A DNA stretch of 64,000 nt from Clostridia bacterium. GTDB lineage: Bacteria; Bacillota; Clostridia; Christensenellales; Borkfalkiaceae. The stretch spans positions 1-64,000 of the forward strand of contig JAFTKC010000002.1 of NCBI GenBank assembly GCA_017456055.1. The letters are read 5' to 3'. Of this stretch, positions 6,261 to 15,830 are shown one piece after another. Position 1 is the first letter of the stretch; the number at the start of each line of letters is the position of its first letter. The translations under genes and the position numbers were made by a program. The notes under the pieces were generated by a model. It searched no databases. It saw nothing but the letters and a program-made list of their open reading frames with translations, and had not been told where the DNA came from.

Positions 6261-7223
6261 TTATAAACTCAACACGTGAGCAATTTCGTACAAGTCTTTA
6301 TCAAACTCTCTCTTTCTCTTAGAAACGTCGCTAAATGGAACGGTTTTAATCTTATTGTCTATAATACCAATTGCGCAACTTTCAGCATCGTCACGAAGTA
6401 GTTCAACAGCCTTATATCCAAATTTAGCAGCTAAAATTCTATCTTGCATGTTTGGAGAGCCACCCCTTTGAATATATCCAAAATTGGTGACTTTTACACC
6501 CATTCCACTCTTTTGGTGAATATAACTAGCAATTTCATCACGATTACCAGCACCTTCTGCTAAGATAATCATGTTAGAAGTTTTGCCTCTTAGATAACTC
6601 TTTTTAATTTTAGATGAAATTTCATCTAAATCGTATGGAATTTCAGGAACTAAAACGTACTCTGCACCACCTGCTACACCTGCATATAAAGCAATGTCGC
6701 CACAATGACGTCCCATAACTTCCAAAAGGCAAACTCTATCGTGAGAGTGCATAGTGTCACGAAGATTGTTTATAGCCCATAAAACCGTGTTTACTGCCGT
6801 ATCAAAACCAACGGTGTAATCGGTGTAAGATAAATCGTTATCAATAGTTCCAGGTATACCTACAACCTTTATTCCAAAATTATCAACTAAGTCTTTTGCT
6901 CCACGGAAAGTTCCATCACCACCGATAACAACAAGACCTTCAATGCCGTAAGCAGAAAGCGATTCAACGGCCTTTCTTTGAACTTCAATATCCTTAAACT
7001 CAGGGCATCTTGCAGTCTTTAAAAAAGTACCACCTTTATGAATCATATCGGAAACTGAACGAGTTCCAAGTCTAGTAATTTCCCCATTAACTAAACCTGC
7101 ATATCCTCTTTCAACGCCGTAAATATCCATTTTGTTGTTAAGAGCCGTACGAACGACTGCTCTTATACAAGCGTTCATGCCGGGAGCGTCGCCACCACTA
7201 GTTAAAACAGCAATTCTATCCAT
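6261..7223 (-). CDS. pfkA: ATP-dependent 6-phosphofructokinase
   Basis: 320 aa, the standard bacterial PfkA length. Phosphorylates fructose 6-phosphate in glycolysis. The N-terminal LTSGGDAPGMNA, ATP-site GGDGTFRGA and catalytic GIPGTIDNDL motifs are intact. A promoter with an 11-bp direct repeat lies in the 87-nt gap after dnaE, so pfkA-pfp can be expressed independently of the dnaE operon. A GGATGAGA ribosome binding site precedes the ATG. Confidence 0.95.
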   Translation of the reverse strand: MDRIAVLTSGGDAPGMNACIRAVVRTALNNKMDIYGVERGYAGLVNGEITRLGTRSVSDMIHKGGTFLKTARCPEFKDIEVQRKAVESLSAYGIEGLVVIGGDGTFRGAKDLVDNFGIKVVGIPGTIDNDLSYTDYTVGFDTAVNTVLWAINNLRDTMHSHDRVCLLEVMGRHCGDIALYAGVAGGAEYVLVPEIPYDLDEISSKIKKSYLRGKTSNMIILAEGAGNRDEIASYIHQKSGMGVKVTNFGYIQRGGSPNMQDRILAAKFGYKAVELLRDDAESCAIGIIDNKIKTVPFSDVSKRKREFDKDLYEIAHVLSL

Positions 7224-7253
7224 AATTTTCTCATCCTTTTTATCACAAAGTTA

Positions 7254-7283
7254 TTAACAAATATATTTTAACAAATATGTTAA
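7254..7283 (-). promoter_or_regulatory. Operator-like repeats in the pfkA promoter
   Basis: On the plus strand TTAACAAATAT occurs at 7254-7264 and again at 7268-7278, and the second copy extends to the perfect palindrome TTAACA-AATA-TGTTAA (7268-7283), covering the -10 box and part of the spacer. This looks like a repressor site; the protein is unknown. Confidence 0.45.
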
Positions 7284-7293
7284 ATTTAATCAA
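7265..7293 (-). promoter_or_regulatory. Promoter of pfkA-pfp
   Basis: Minus strand TTGATT - 17 bp - TAAAAT in the dnaE-pfkA gap, overlapping the repeats at 7254-7283. Confidence 0.65.
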
Positions 7294-7310
7294 TTATTTT
7301 ACCTGCTATT

Positions 7311-10300
7311 TTATACCTTTTTTCTAAAAAATATCATATCTTTTTCGTTAAAGTATTGTAGCAATTCACTCTTTAACCCCTCGCACCATCTTATAGAACA
7401 ATGCGTGTTGTATTTTTTATTGCCAATAGCTAATATTACGGCAATATCTCCAGGATAATCTGTAAGCAAGTCTAAAATCTCGTCTACTTTATCCTCTATT
7501 ACCTTATCGACGATAAGTCCTAAGCATTCTTTATCTACTGCGACGGGTGTTTCTTTTACTTGAATTTTTTCTAAGTTATCTGCAATTATTTGAACAACGT
7601 TGTCTTTTATTTGAATTTTACCCGATACCTTAACTATTTCTTCCTTATTTATAACGGTTCTAGTCTTGTCGTAAACTTTAGGAAAAACTATAACTTCAAT
7701 TTGCCCGTAAAGGTCTTCAACTTTAGCAAAAGTCATAGTAGAGCCACCACGCGTTGAAAGGTTTTTATATTCGGAAATTATTCCACCCATAGTGACAAAA
7801 TCGCCGTCTTTTACTTCGGTAAAAGTTTTAGTTCCGTCTTCATCTTCGACAAAATAATCTAAAACTCCCGTGTTAAAGGAAAATTTATCGAATTTTTCCT
7901 TATAGTCGGACAAAGGATGTCCCGATAAATAAATTCCCACAACCGTTTTTTCCATTATAAGTTTTTCTTTAGACGAATATTCTGGAAGGCTCGGTATTTC
8001 TAATTCTAAACCTTCGTCTTCTTTTAAAATCGTGCCGAATAAACTTATTTGGAAATCGTTTTTCTTTTTATTCGCTTCAGAAATTCTATCCATATAGTCG
8101 GCGTAAACTTCGTTAAGTGAACTTCTAGTTATATTAAACGAATCGAACGCACCTGCAAGTATTAAACTTTCCACCAAACGTTTGTTTATACCAAAAGAAA
8201 TAGTACGATTAATAAAGTCGGCAAATGAAGAGTATTCGCCGTGTTTTTCTCTCTCTTCGACAATTTGATTTACTACGCCTAAACCTACGTTTTTAAGCCC
8301 TACAAGACCGAATCTTATACCGCCGTTTTCACACTTAAAGAAGGCAAAACTCTTGTTAATATCAGGTGGATATACGGTTATATTTTTACTCTTTAAGTAG
8401 GTCAAATACTTAGAAGTTTCTTCAATTTTATCAAATCTATTGTTTAGAATTGAAGTAAAGAATTCTATTGGATAATAATTTTTTAAATAAGCCGTTTGAT
8501 AGGATAAAACCGCATAGGCGGCGGCGTGAGATTTATTAAACGCGTATTTAGCAAAACCCGCCATTTCATCAAAAACTTCAGTAGCAATATTTTCTGGAAC
8601 GCCGTTAGCAACTGCACCTACGATTTCCGTTCCCTTTTCACTTATACCGCCGTTGATAAAAATTTGTTTTTGTCTATTCATTTCGTCAACGTTCTTCTTA
8701 CCCATTGCCCTACGAACTATATCAGATTGACCAAGTGAAAATCCACCTAGTTTTTGACAAATTTGCATAACTTGTTCTTGATATATTAAAACGCCGTAAG
8801 TGTTTTTTAATATAGGTTCTAAAAGAGGATGTTTATAAGTAATCGTTTCGGGATTATGCTTGAATTTAACGTAAGTAGGAATTGAATCCATAGGTCCTGG
8901 TCTATACATTGAAATTCCAGCAATAATATCTTCAAAAGTAGAAGGCTTTAAGTCTTTCATAAACCTCTTCATACCTGGACTTTCAAGTTGGAATACAGCG
9001 TCCGTTTCCCCGTCTCCAATTAATTTATACACGTTTGCATCTTCATAACCTAGTTTATGGAAATCTAATTCAACGCCAAAATCTTCTTTAATGTATTGCA
9101 TAGCCTTAGAAATATCGGTTAACGTTCTAAGTCCCAAAAAGTCCATTTTGAGCATACCAAGTTGCTCAACTTGTTTCATATTAAATTGAGTGGTCACGTC
9201 GTCGCCACTTCTTTGTAATGGAACGTTATCTGCAATTGGCTTTGCGCAAATTACAACGCCCGCCGCATGCATACCCGTTTGTCTCGGCATATCTTCAACA
9301 CGTATCGCCATATCAACTATCTTTCTAACGGTTTCGTCTGTGGCGTACATATCTTTTAACTCTTTAACTGAAACGTCCTCTCCGTCTTTGTTTTTTTTAA
9401 AGCCAAAAGTTTCACTTATCGACGCCTTTCCATCCATAAGTTTGGTGATTTTGTCAGTTTCAGCATAAGGAACTCTATACACTCTACCTACGTCTTTTAT
9501 AGCAGCACGTCCAGCAAGCGTACCAAAAGTGACGATTTGAGCAACTTTATCTGCGCCGTATTTCTTTCTAACGTATTCAACTACTTCTTCACGCCTATCG
9601 TCTTGGAAGTCTATATCAAAGTCGGGCATACTAACACGTTCAATATTTAAAAATCTCTCAAATACTAGGTCATATTTTAAAGGATCAACGTCGGTAATAC
9701 CAACCGAGTATGCAATAATACTCGAAACACCACTACCACGACCTGCTCCAACTGAAATGCCTATATTTTTTGCATAGTTAATAAAATCCCATACGATAAG
9801 ATAGTATTCTACGTATCCCATACTATGAATAGTATTTAATTCATAGTCAAATCTATCTTGAATTTCTTTCGTAATTTCCGAGTAGCGTTCTCTTAAACCT
9901 TTTTCGGCTAGTCCTTTTAAAAACTCGTATGGAGTTTGTCCGTTATCTGGAACATATCCCGGTATAAGTGAATTATCTCTTATAGGCTCGCATTTTTCAT
10001 TTAAATCAAATACTGGTTCTTCATTGCATTTTTTAGCAATTTCAACGGTATTGGTAATGGCTTCTGGTACATAAGAAAATAGAGCCTCCATTTCTTCAGG
10101 AGTTTTTAGGTAGGCTTGGTCGGTTTCCATCTTAAATCTAGTAGGATCGTCAATAGTAGACTTAGTGCTAATACAAGCAACTACGTCTTGAACTTCCGAA
10201 TCTTCTTTTTCAATATAGTGAACGTCGTTAGTGGCAACTATGCCTATGCCTAATTCCTTTCCCAACTTAATAATTAAGGGATTAACTCTTTTTTGTTCGG

Positions 10301-10823
10301 GCATACCATGGTCTTGAATTTCCAAATAGAAATCCTCACCGAACATTTCTTTAAGCATTATAGCAGCATTTTTTGCCCCTTCAATATCGCCGTTTAGTAA
10401 AAGTTTAGTCACTCTACCTTGCAAGCAACCTGAAAGACAAACTAACCCTTCGGTATGCTCACTTAAAAGTTTATAGTCAATTCTCGGTTTATAATATAAG
10501 CCGTCTACGAAAGCAATAGAATTAAGTTTAATAAGATTCTTATAGCCTTTTTTATTTTTGCATAATAAAACTATGTGATCGTATCCTCTTTCTTGTTTAG
10601 TGTAATCGTCACACGCATATAATTCACAACCTACAATCCCTTGTACTCCCGCCTTTTTTGCACCTTCTGCAAAATACAATGAACCGAACATGTTTCCATG
10701 GTCGGTTATAGCGATTGCAGACATGTTTTTTGAAAGGCAAGCCTTAAACACTTTATCTAATCTAGTTGCTCCGTCTAGCAAACTATATTCGGTATGAACG
10801 TGTAAATGCACGAATTCAGCCAT
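7311..10823 (-). CDS. dnaE: DNA polymerase III alpha subunit, DnaE type
   Basis: 1170 aa. The N-terminal PHP domain begins HVHTEYSLLDGA, the polymerase active site includes PDFDIDFQDD with catalytic aspartates, and a C-terminal OB-fold region (TMGGIISEYKN to VIVFP) follows a helix-hairpin-helix region. There is no exonuclease insertion, so it is DnaE and not PolC. Its start overlaps the end of the whiA region: one base separates the whiA stop from the ATG, with the ribosome binding site AGGGGA inside whiA. Part of the murB-PHP-whiA-dnaE unit; dnaE next to pfkA is common in Firmicutes and other bacteria. Confidence 0.97.
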   Translation of the reverse strand: MAEFVHLHVHTEYSLLDGATRLDKVFKACLSKNMSAIAITDHGNMFGSLYFAEGAKKAGVQGIVGCELYACDDYTKQERGYDHIVLLCKNKKGYKNLIKLNSIAFVDGLYYKPRIDYKLLSEHTEGLVCLSGCLQGRVTKLLLNGDIEGAKNAAIMLKEMFGEDFYLEIQDHGMPEQKRVNPLIIKLGKELGIGIVATNDVHYIEKEDSEVQDVVACISTKSTIDDPTRFKMETDQAYLKTPEEMEALFSYVPEAITNTVEIAKKCNEEPVFDLNEKCEPIRDNSLIPGYVPDNGQTPYEFLKGLAEKGLRERYSEITKEIQDRFDYELNTIHSMGYVEYYLIVWDFINYAKNIGISVGAGRGSGVSSIIAYSVGITDVDPLKYDLVFERFLNIERVSMPDFDIDFQDDRREEVVEYVRKKYGADKVAQIVTFGTLAGRAAIKDVGRVYRVPYAETDKITKLMDGKASISETFGFKKNKDGEDVSVKELKDMYATDETVRKIVDMAIRVEDMPRQTGMHAAGVVICAKPIADNVPLQRSGDDVTTQFNMKQVEQLGMLKMDFLGLRTLTDISKAMQYIKEDFGVELDFHKLGYEDANVYKLIGDGETDAVFQLESPGMKRFMKDLKPSTFEDIIAGISMYRPGPMDSIPTYVKFKHNPETITYKHPLLEPILKNTYGVLIYQEQVMQICQKLGGFSLGQSDIVRRAMGKKNVDEMNRQKQIFINGGISEKGTEIVGAVANGVPENIATEVFDEMAGFAKYAFNKSHAAAYAVLSYQTAYLKNYYPIEFFTSILNNRFDKIEETSKYLTYLKSKNITVYPPDINKSFAFFKCENGGIRFGLVGLKNVGLGVVNQIVEEREKHGEYSSFADFINRTISFGINKRLVESLILAGAFDSFNITRSSLNEVYADYMDRISEANKKKNDFQISLFGTILKEDEGLELEIPSLPEYSSKEKLIMEKTVVGIYLSGHPLSDYKEKFDKFSFNTGVLDYFVEDEDGTKTFTEVKDGDFVTMGGIISEYKNLSTRGGSTMTFAKVEDLYGQIEVIVFPKVYDKTRTVINKEEIVKVSGKIQIKDNVVQIIADNLEKIQVKETPVAVDKECLGLIVDKVIEDKVDEILDLLTDYPGDIAVILAIGNKKYNTHCSIRWCEGLKSELLQYFNEKDMIFFRKKV

Positions 10824-10824
10824 A

Positions 10825-11781
10825 TTATTCCCCTTTTAGTTCATTAGCAATTTCAATAATTTTTCTTAGTCTATGATTAAGACAACTCTTTGAAAGATTT
10901 AATCTTTCGGCAAGCTCACTTAGCGTGTCTTCAGGATATTCTTTTCTTGCAACACACACTATTTTTTCGTTATCTTTTAACTCGTCAAGCCCGATCTTAT
11001 TTTCAATAATTTCTATTGCCTCAAGTTGTTTTTGCGAGGCGTTAATTTGCTTATTAACGTTGCCCAAATCACAATTCATACGTCTATTCGTATCGTTAAT
11101 CAGTTCTCTATTTATTATTAAATCAGTCAACTTAAGAACAGACACGTTTGCATTTAAATATGCAATAAAATCTTTAATACTTTCAACGCTCTTAATGTAT
11201 AAAAAATATTTCTTTCTTCTATTAGTGACTTTACCAAATATACCCTTTTCTATAAGTTTTCCATTAGTCGCCATAGCCGGCTCATAATGAGAAAAGGCAA
11301 TTTCTAAATGATATTTTTTATTTCTTCCCTTACCCTGTTCATCAGGCACTATACAAACGCCCGACGTAATAAATAAACCTTTCAAAAAAGATTTTAAGCA
11401 ACACTCTTTTTCGGTAAGTTTTCCGTAAAAATCAAAGTTAACGATATAATCGCCTTGGTCTTCGACAAAAATATCAAGTTCAAGTAAAACTTTTAGCCCC
11501 ATCTCTCCCGATATTACCAACTCGAATTTATCCTTGTCCGTCTTTTTATCTTTATAAAAAGAAACTTCCCTTACTTCATAATTAAATAGACTTCTTAAGT
11601 AAGCCGAAACGGTATTAAGCAACTCGTCACTTGGCAAAATAAACGATAAGCAAACTTCTTCGTCTCTTTCAAAAAGCGTGCCCGTGCCCCTAATTAAGCC
11701 GGCTAAAAAGGCTTTTCTACAATGAGATTCCTTTATGTTTTTTGAAAGTAATTCTTGTTTAATTTGATCGCCAAAACTCAT
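10825..11781 (-). CDS. whiA: Sporulation/division regulator WhiA
   Basis: 318 aa, normal length. WhiA consists of an N-terminal LAGLIDADG homing-endonuclease-like fold (here starting SHCRKAFLAGLIRGTGTLF) and a C-terminal helix-turn-helix (TLSELAERLNLSKSCLNHRLRKI). It acts as a DNA-binding protein linked to cell division and chromosome segregation in Firmicutes. In Bacillus it sits with rapZ and the yvcK gene; here those partners are absent and it lies between a PHP phosphoesterase and dnaE. The ribosome binding site is GGAAGG, and only 2 nt separate it from the PHP stop. Confidence 0.93.
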   Translation of the reverse strand: MSFGDQIKQELLSKNIKESHCRKAFLAGLIRGTGTLFERDEEVCLSFILPSDELLNTVSAYLRSLFNYEVREVSFYKDKKTDKDKFELVISGEMGLKVLLELDIFVEDQGDYIVNFDFYGKLTEKECCLKSFLKGLFITSGVCIVPDEQGKGRNKKYHLEIAFSHYEPAMATNGKLIEKGIFGKVTNRRKKYFLYIKSVESIKDFIAYLNANVSVLKLTDLIINRELINDTNRRMNCDLGNVNKQINASQKQLEAIEIIENKIGLDELKDNEKIVCVARKEYPEDTLSELAERLNLSKSCLNHRLRKIIEIANELKGE

Positions 11782-11783
11782 AA

Positions 11784-12560
11784 CTATTTACCTTCCTTAA
11801 AAGCAGTAAATCTAAAGTTTGGCAATCTTCCGTCAATATTGTGAATTCTTTCTTTATCAATTTCTACTCTACTTAATAATTTTTCAACTAGTGAAATTTC
11901 AGCAACTCTATCTTTAGAATGCGCATCCGAACTTATTAAAAAATTAACTTTTGTTTTTATCGCAATCTCGTTTAATTCTTCATCAGTTAAATGAGTTTTT
12001 TTAGAATTTAATTCAATATAAGTGCCGTAATCACTAGCAACTTTCGCAACTTCTAAAGAATCGGCAAAACAGCAAAAATTTAAGTGCGTAATCATGTCTA
12101 CGGGATTATTTTTTATAACGTTAATAAAGGTTTTAGTGTTTTCATTTATTAGCCTTTTTGAAACTTCCTTTCTTTTTAACGTGCTGTTTACAAAGTTTGG
12201 AATAAAGAGAGAAAAACACGTTTTTGGCTTATAGAGAATAAATTTATGAATACCAGCAAAAAATGTATCGAATTTATCGTAGTCCTTTTCTTTTAAATCC
12301 ACACTCCCGTCAACGCCAATAATATTTGATTCTATCCCCATTTTAACGGGTATACCCGTTTCTTTTGTCGCCTCTTCACACTCTTTTCTAAACTTAACGA
12401 GTTTATTTCTATTAAGCCCAAAAACAGGATGAGAAAAACCGTGTTCTGCAATGCCTAATTCCTTTAAGCCCTTTTCCTTTGCAGAAAACGCGTTGTCCAT
12501 AACCCTATCCTTACCGTGTGTAAAAGTTGTATGAGTGTGATAATCCGCCGTTAGAAACAT
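11784..12560 (-). CDS. PHP-domain phosphoesterase (histidinol-phosphatase-like)
   Basis: 258 aa. The metal-binding N-terminus DYHTHTTFTHG and the later GIAEHG, THLNFCC and SSDAHSKDRV segments are the PHP metal-ligand motifs. The family includes histidinol phosphatases and other phosphoesterases. No histidine genes are nearby, so the substrate is open. It follows murB with no gap and precedes whiA by 2 nt, which points to co-translation within this envelope/replication operon. Confidence 0.85.
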   Translation of the reverse strand: MFLTADYHTHTTFTHGKDRVMDNAFSAKEKGLKELGIAEHGFSHPVFGLNRNKLVKFRKECEEATKETGIPVKMGIESNIIGVDGSVDLKEKDYDKFDTFFAGIHKFILYKPKTCFSLFIPNFVNSTLKRKEVSKRLINENTKTFINVIKNNPVDMITHLNFCCFADSLEVAKVASDYGTYIELNSKKTHLTDEELNEIAIKTKVNFLISSDAHSKDRVAEISLVEKLLSRVEIDKERIHNIDGRLPNFRFTAFKEGK

Positions 12561-13445
12561 CTAAAATTCTCCAAGATATTCAATCTCTTCTACTAAGTTA
12601 ATTTTGTATTTTTCAAAAATCTTCTTTTTAATATGTAATATTAGTTCAAAAATATCGTAAGACGTACAACCGTCTTCCGCAATTATAAAATTTGCATGCT
12701 TATTTGAAACTATCGCCCCACCAATTTTATAACCTTTAAGTCCCGCCTCATCAATAAGTTTTGCAACGTGAATATTTTTTAGGTTTTTAAATACCGAGCC
12801 ACAGGTCCTACCTTTAGGTTGGGTAGCGATTCTAAGTTTAATTATATCATTTTGTTTAGACAAAATCGTCTCTTTTTGTTCTTTTTTAAAAATAAAGTTT
12901 GCCGAAATTATAACTTCGTCTTTACTAAAATTACTTTTTCTATAAAAAAAAGCACAATCAAAAGGGTCTAACTTAATAATTTTGCCCTTTTTTAATATTT
13001 CTACGCAAGTTAAATTGTTTGAAATCTCTCTATTAAATGCGCCTGCGTTCATATAAAGTGCACCGCCAATAGTTGCAGGAATATTAACAAGTTCTTCAAG
13101 CCCAGACAAACTATGATTAGTAAGATATGAAATAAGGCTGTTTAAAAGCACCCCTGCGCCGACTTTAACTTCTAAGTCACTAATTTGCGTTATTGAAGAA
13201 AGTCTTTTTAGAGATATCAAATAGCCGTCAAAACCATTATCTGAAAGCAAAATATTACTGCCATTGCCTATTATTTTATATTTAAGACAATTTTCTTCTA
13301 AGAGTTCAATAAAGTCACGAAGTTCTTTTAAGGAACTTGTTTCAAAATATCCTTTTACCCTTCCACCCGTTTTAAATGAAAACAATTTGGAAGCATTAAA
13401 ATCAAACTTTAAGGATTCAAAAGCAAGCAAGTCGTTTAGAGCCAT
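12561..13445 (-). CDS. murB: UDP-N-acetylenolpyruvoylglucosamine reductase
   Basis: 294 aa, the size of the short (type II) MurB of Gram-positives. FAD-dependent cytoplasmic enzyme producing UDP-MurNAc for peptidoglycan. Seen motifs: FKTGG near the start, the FAD-binding GNGSNIL, the YMNAGAFNREI segment and GRTCGSVFKN containing the catalytic serine. It starts its operon: a good promoter lies at 13460-13488 and a GGAG ribosome binding site precedes the ATG. Confidence 0.95.
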   Translation of the reverse strand: MALNDLLAFESLKFDFNASKLFSFKTGGRVKGYFETSSLKELRDFIELLEENCLKYKIIGNGSNILLSDNGFDGYLISLKRLSSITQISDLEVKVGAGVLLNSLISYLTNHSLSGLEELVNIPATIGGALYMNAGAFNREISNNLTCVEILKKGKIIKLDPFDCAFFYRKSNFSKDEVIISANFIFKKEQKETILSKQNDIIKLRIATQPKGRTCGSVFKNLKNIHVAKLIDEAGLKGYKIGGAIVSNKHANFIIAEDGCTSYDIFELILHIKKKIFEKYKINLVEEIEYLGEF

Positions 13446-13459
13446 AAATCTCCTTTTAT

Positions 13460-13488
13460 ATTTTACTATAATTTTTATTTTTTTACAA
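13460..13488 (-). promoter_or_regulatory. Promoter of the murB operon
   Basis: Minus strand TTGTAA - 17 bp - TAAAAT, squeezed between the stop codon of the upstream gene (13491) and murB. Confidence 0.7.
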
Positions 13489-13490
13489 GA

Positions 13491-14465
13491 CTATATAATA
13501 AACTTTTTTAAATTTAAAATACTACTTTGGTCTTTATTTGCAGCCTTTAGAGAAAGTGCTTGTAATTCAAGCAAAATTTTAGGCTCGGTTAAAAAAGAAA
13601 CGCTTTTAAGATTTTTAATTTTTTGAAGATTTTTCATATTCTCGTTTTGATATTCTAAATCAAAAAAACAAGAAATCATATCTATCTCAGTTAATCTTTT
13701 TTGAATTTTTTCACTCAATAAGAAATCGACGAAAAGTTTTGAAATTTTAGTTTTACTCTTCCCACTATCTATCACCGAAACGTATTGATATAAATCGTTA
13801 AAATATTCAAGTGGGGTGCAAGTAAAAGAAAAATTTCTATTAGTTAATCTTACGATATCTCTTTGCGTGCCTAGTAAATATCTACTCTTTAAGTTGACAA
13901 ACTCTAAATATGCGTTAAACTGAGAATTAATCTTTATCTCTAAATTACTATCAAGCACGTTGCATAACGGCAAATTAAACTTTCCTTGGGAAACACTACA
14001 AATATTCCCACCCTGTTTTTTATTAAAGTTTGGATTTTCAATTAAACAATATCCACCCCTGCACCAAGGAACAGCCAAAACTTTATCTCCAAATTTTGTA
14101 AAATTATAATCTAGTTTTACGTCTAGTTCTACCAAATTATTCACGCTTATTCCGTTGCCAAAAGACAGCATATCGGGATAGATATTTTTAGAGAAATCTT
14201 CCTTTATACTTTCGGGCGTTTTTTCCACAACGTATATTAAAACGCTCTTATATTTTTTCTCAAACTCTCTAACTACTTTTGATAAAAATTGCTTTCTAGA
14301 ACCCGTCCCACCCTCAAAAGTATCAACGTGCCAAAGCGTTAGTATTTCACTAACACTTTCAAGTTCTATCAACCCCTTTTTTTCGTTAATTTTTTTATTG
14401 CCGAACGTAAAGGTAAATATAATGCAAACGGAAAGTAAAATAGATAATATAATCTTAAATTTCAT
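13491..14465 (-). CDS. Extracellular solute-binding-like protein, orphan
   Basis: 324 aa with an N-terminal hydrophobic segment (residues 3-22) but no lipobox cysteine. The LTLWHVDTFEGGTGSRKQFLSKVVREFEKKY stretch after the membrane segment resembles the start of family 1 (sugar-type) ABC substrate-binding proteins, and PDMLSFGNGI fits the same fold. It is shorter than typical members, has many lysines and asparagines, and has no ABC permease or ATPase gene nearby, so a transport role is doubtful. There is no Shine-Dalgarno; a TATACT box lies 6 nt upstream of the ATG, hinting at a leaderless message. Confidence 0.6.
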   Translation of the reverse strand: MKFKIILSILLSVCIIFTFTFGNKKINEKKGLIELESVSEILTLWHVDTFEGGTGSRKQFLSKVVREFEKKYKSVLIYVVEKTPESIKEDFSKNIYPDMLSFGNGISVNNLVELDVKLDYNFTKFGDKVLAVPWCRGGYCLIENPNFNKKQGGNICSVSQGKFNLPLCNVLDSNLEIKINSQFNAYLEFVNLKSRYLLGTQRDIVRLTNRNFSFTCTPLEYFNDLYQYVSVIDSGKSKTKISKLFVDFLLSEKIQKRLTEIDMISCFFDLEYQNENMKNLQKIKNLKSVSFLTEPKILLELQALSLKAANKDQSSILNLKKFII

Positions 14466-14505
14466 AGTACAAGTATATTCATAAAATAATAAAAAAAGAC
14501 GGAGT

Positions 14506-14533
14506 AAAAAAAGGACGAATAATTTCGTCCTTT
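14506..14533 (-). terminator. Terminator after the M16 protease gene
   Basis: Minus-strand stem GGACGAA / TTCGTCC with flanking A and T runs (seven T) 14 nt beyond the stop codon. Confidence 0.85.
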
Positions 14534-14546
14534 TATCATTTTATTA

Positions 14547-15788
14547 TTATAAATTTAATGGCTTATCGCTTTTACCTACCGTAGAAACGGATAAATTATC
14601 TACCTTAAAAATTTCTTTTATTATCTCGTTAACATCTTCAAAAGTGACCGACTCTATTTGAGCAATTCTCTTTTTGAAATCAAATTGTCTATCTAAATAT
14701 AGTAAATTTCTAGCGTATAATAGCATTTGCGAAGCCGTACTCTCTTGCCCCATTATAAAGGAACTTTTAATTTGCTCTTTACCCCTTATAAATTCGTTTT
14801 TCGTCACTCCGTCACGGTTAAATTTATCAATTTCTTTCAAGATTTCACTAAACGCTAAATCTCTTGACTGATTATTTACACCACTATAAATTTCCAAAAT
14901 GCCACTATCTAGATAAGGCGATTGATAAGAATAAATCGTATAACAAAGCCCCAATTCTTCTCTAATTTTTTGAAACAATCTACTACTCATTCCTCCACCA
15001 AAAATGATGTTGGCAATGCTTAACGCGTCGCATCTATCGTCTCTAATGGAAAGCGACGGCATGCAAATTCCAATATGCGACTGCTCTATATCCTTCTTCT
15101 TAAACAAGTTTTTGCACCCGTTTTGGCTAGAATTATAACTAGTAATCTTACTTTTACAAGTAAATTTATCGGCAAAGAGATTTTTAACAAATTCTTGTGC
15201 TTTTACTTCATCAACGTTTCCAGCAACAGCAATCACAATGTTGTTTGGCGTATAGTAATCGCCAATATATTTTATCAAATCATCTCTAGTGAATTTTTTA
15301 ATGTTATCAATCGGCCCTAAAATGGTTTGTCCTAGCCCGTTTTTACCATAATAACTCTCGGCAAGTAGGTCTAAACAAATATCTTCAGGGGTATCTTCAC
15401 ACATATTTATCTCTTCAATAACAACACCCTTTTCCTTATCAAGTTCGGCTTGGTCAAACTTTGAATTAAAGAAAATATCCGATAAAATTTCAAGAGAATC
15501 GTAAAAATGCTCTGACGTAGACTTGGTGTAATAACAAGTTGCTTCCTTTGACGTATAAGCGTTAATTTGCGCGCCTATTCTATCAATAGAATCGGAAATC
15601 TCAAAGGCTGTTCTCTTTACCGTCCCCTTAAACATACAATGCTCTACAAAGTGAGATATGCCGTTGTTATCTGCATTTTCAAAAGCGCTACCCGTTTTAA
15701 CCATAACGCCACAACTAACCGAGTAAACGCTATCCATTTTATTTATTATAAGTCTTAATCCGTTATCATATTCCTTATAGAAATTCAT
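14547..15788 (-). CDS. mlpA: M16-family zinc protease (MlpA/YmxG-like)
   Basis: 413 aa, the usual size of bacterial single-chain M16B peptidases. The inverted zinc motif HFVEH (in GISHFVEHCMFKGT) and the downstream glutamate region (DKEKGVVIEEINM) are intact, so it should be active. The order rpsO-pnp-deacetylase-M16 protease is the same as rpsO-pnpA-ylxY-mlpA in Bacillus subtilis, which supports the name. No signal peptide is seen. Ribosome binding site GGAGAAG. Confidence 0.9.
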   Translation of the reverse strand: MNFYKEYDNGLRLIINKMDSVYSVSCGVMVKTGSAFENADNNGISHFVEHCMFKGTVKRTAFEISDSIDRIGAQINAYTSKEATCYYTKSTSEHFYDSLEILSDIFFNSKFDQAELDKEKGVVIEEINMCEDTPEDICLDLLAESYYGKNGLGQTILGPIDNIKKFTRDDLIKYIGDYYTPNNIVIAVAGNVDEVKAQEFVKNLFADKFTCKSKITSYNSSQNGCKNLFKKKDIEQSHIGICMPSLSIRDDRCDALSIANIIFGGGMSSRLFQKIREELGLCYTIYSYQSPYLDSGILEIYSGVNNQSRDLAFSEILKEIDKFNRDGVTKNEFIRGKEQIKSSFIMGQESTASQMLLYARNLLYLDRQFDFKKRIAQIESVTFEDVNEIIKEIFKVDNLSVSTVGKSDKPLNL

Positions 15789-15830
15789 TTATCTTCTCCT
15801 ACGTTATTATGAGTAAAAATATAAAATCTA

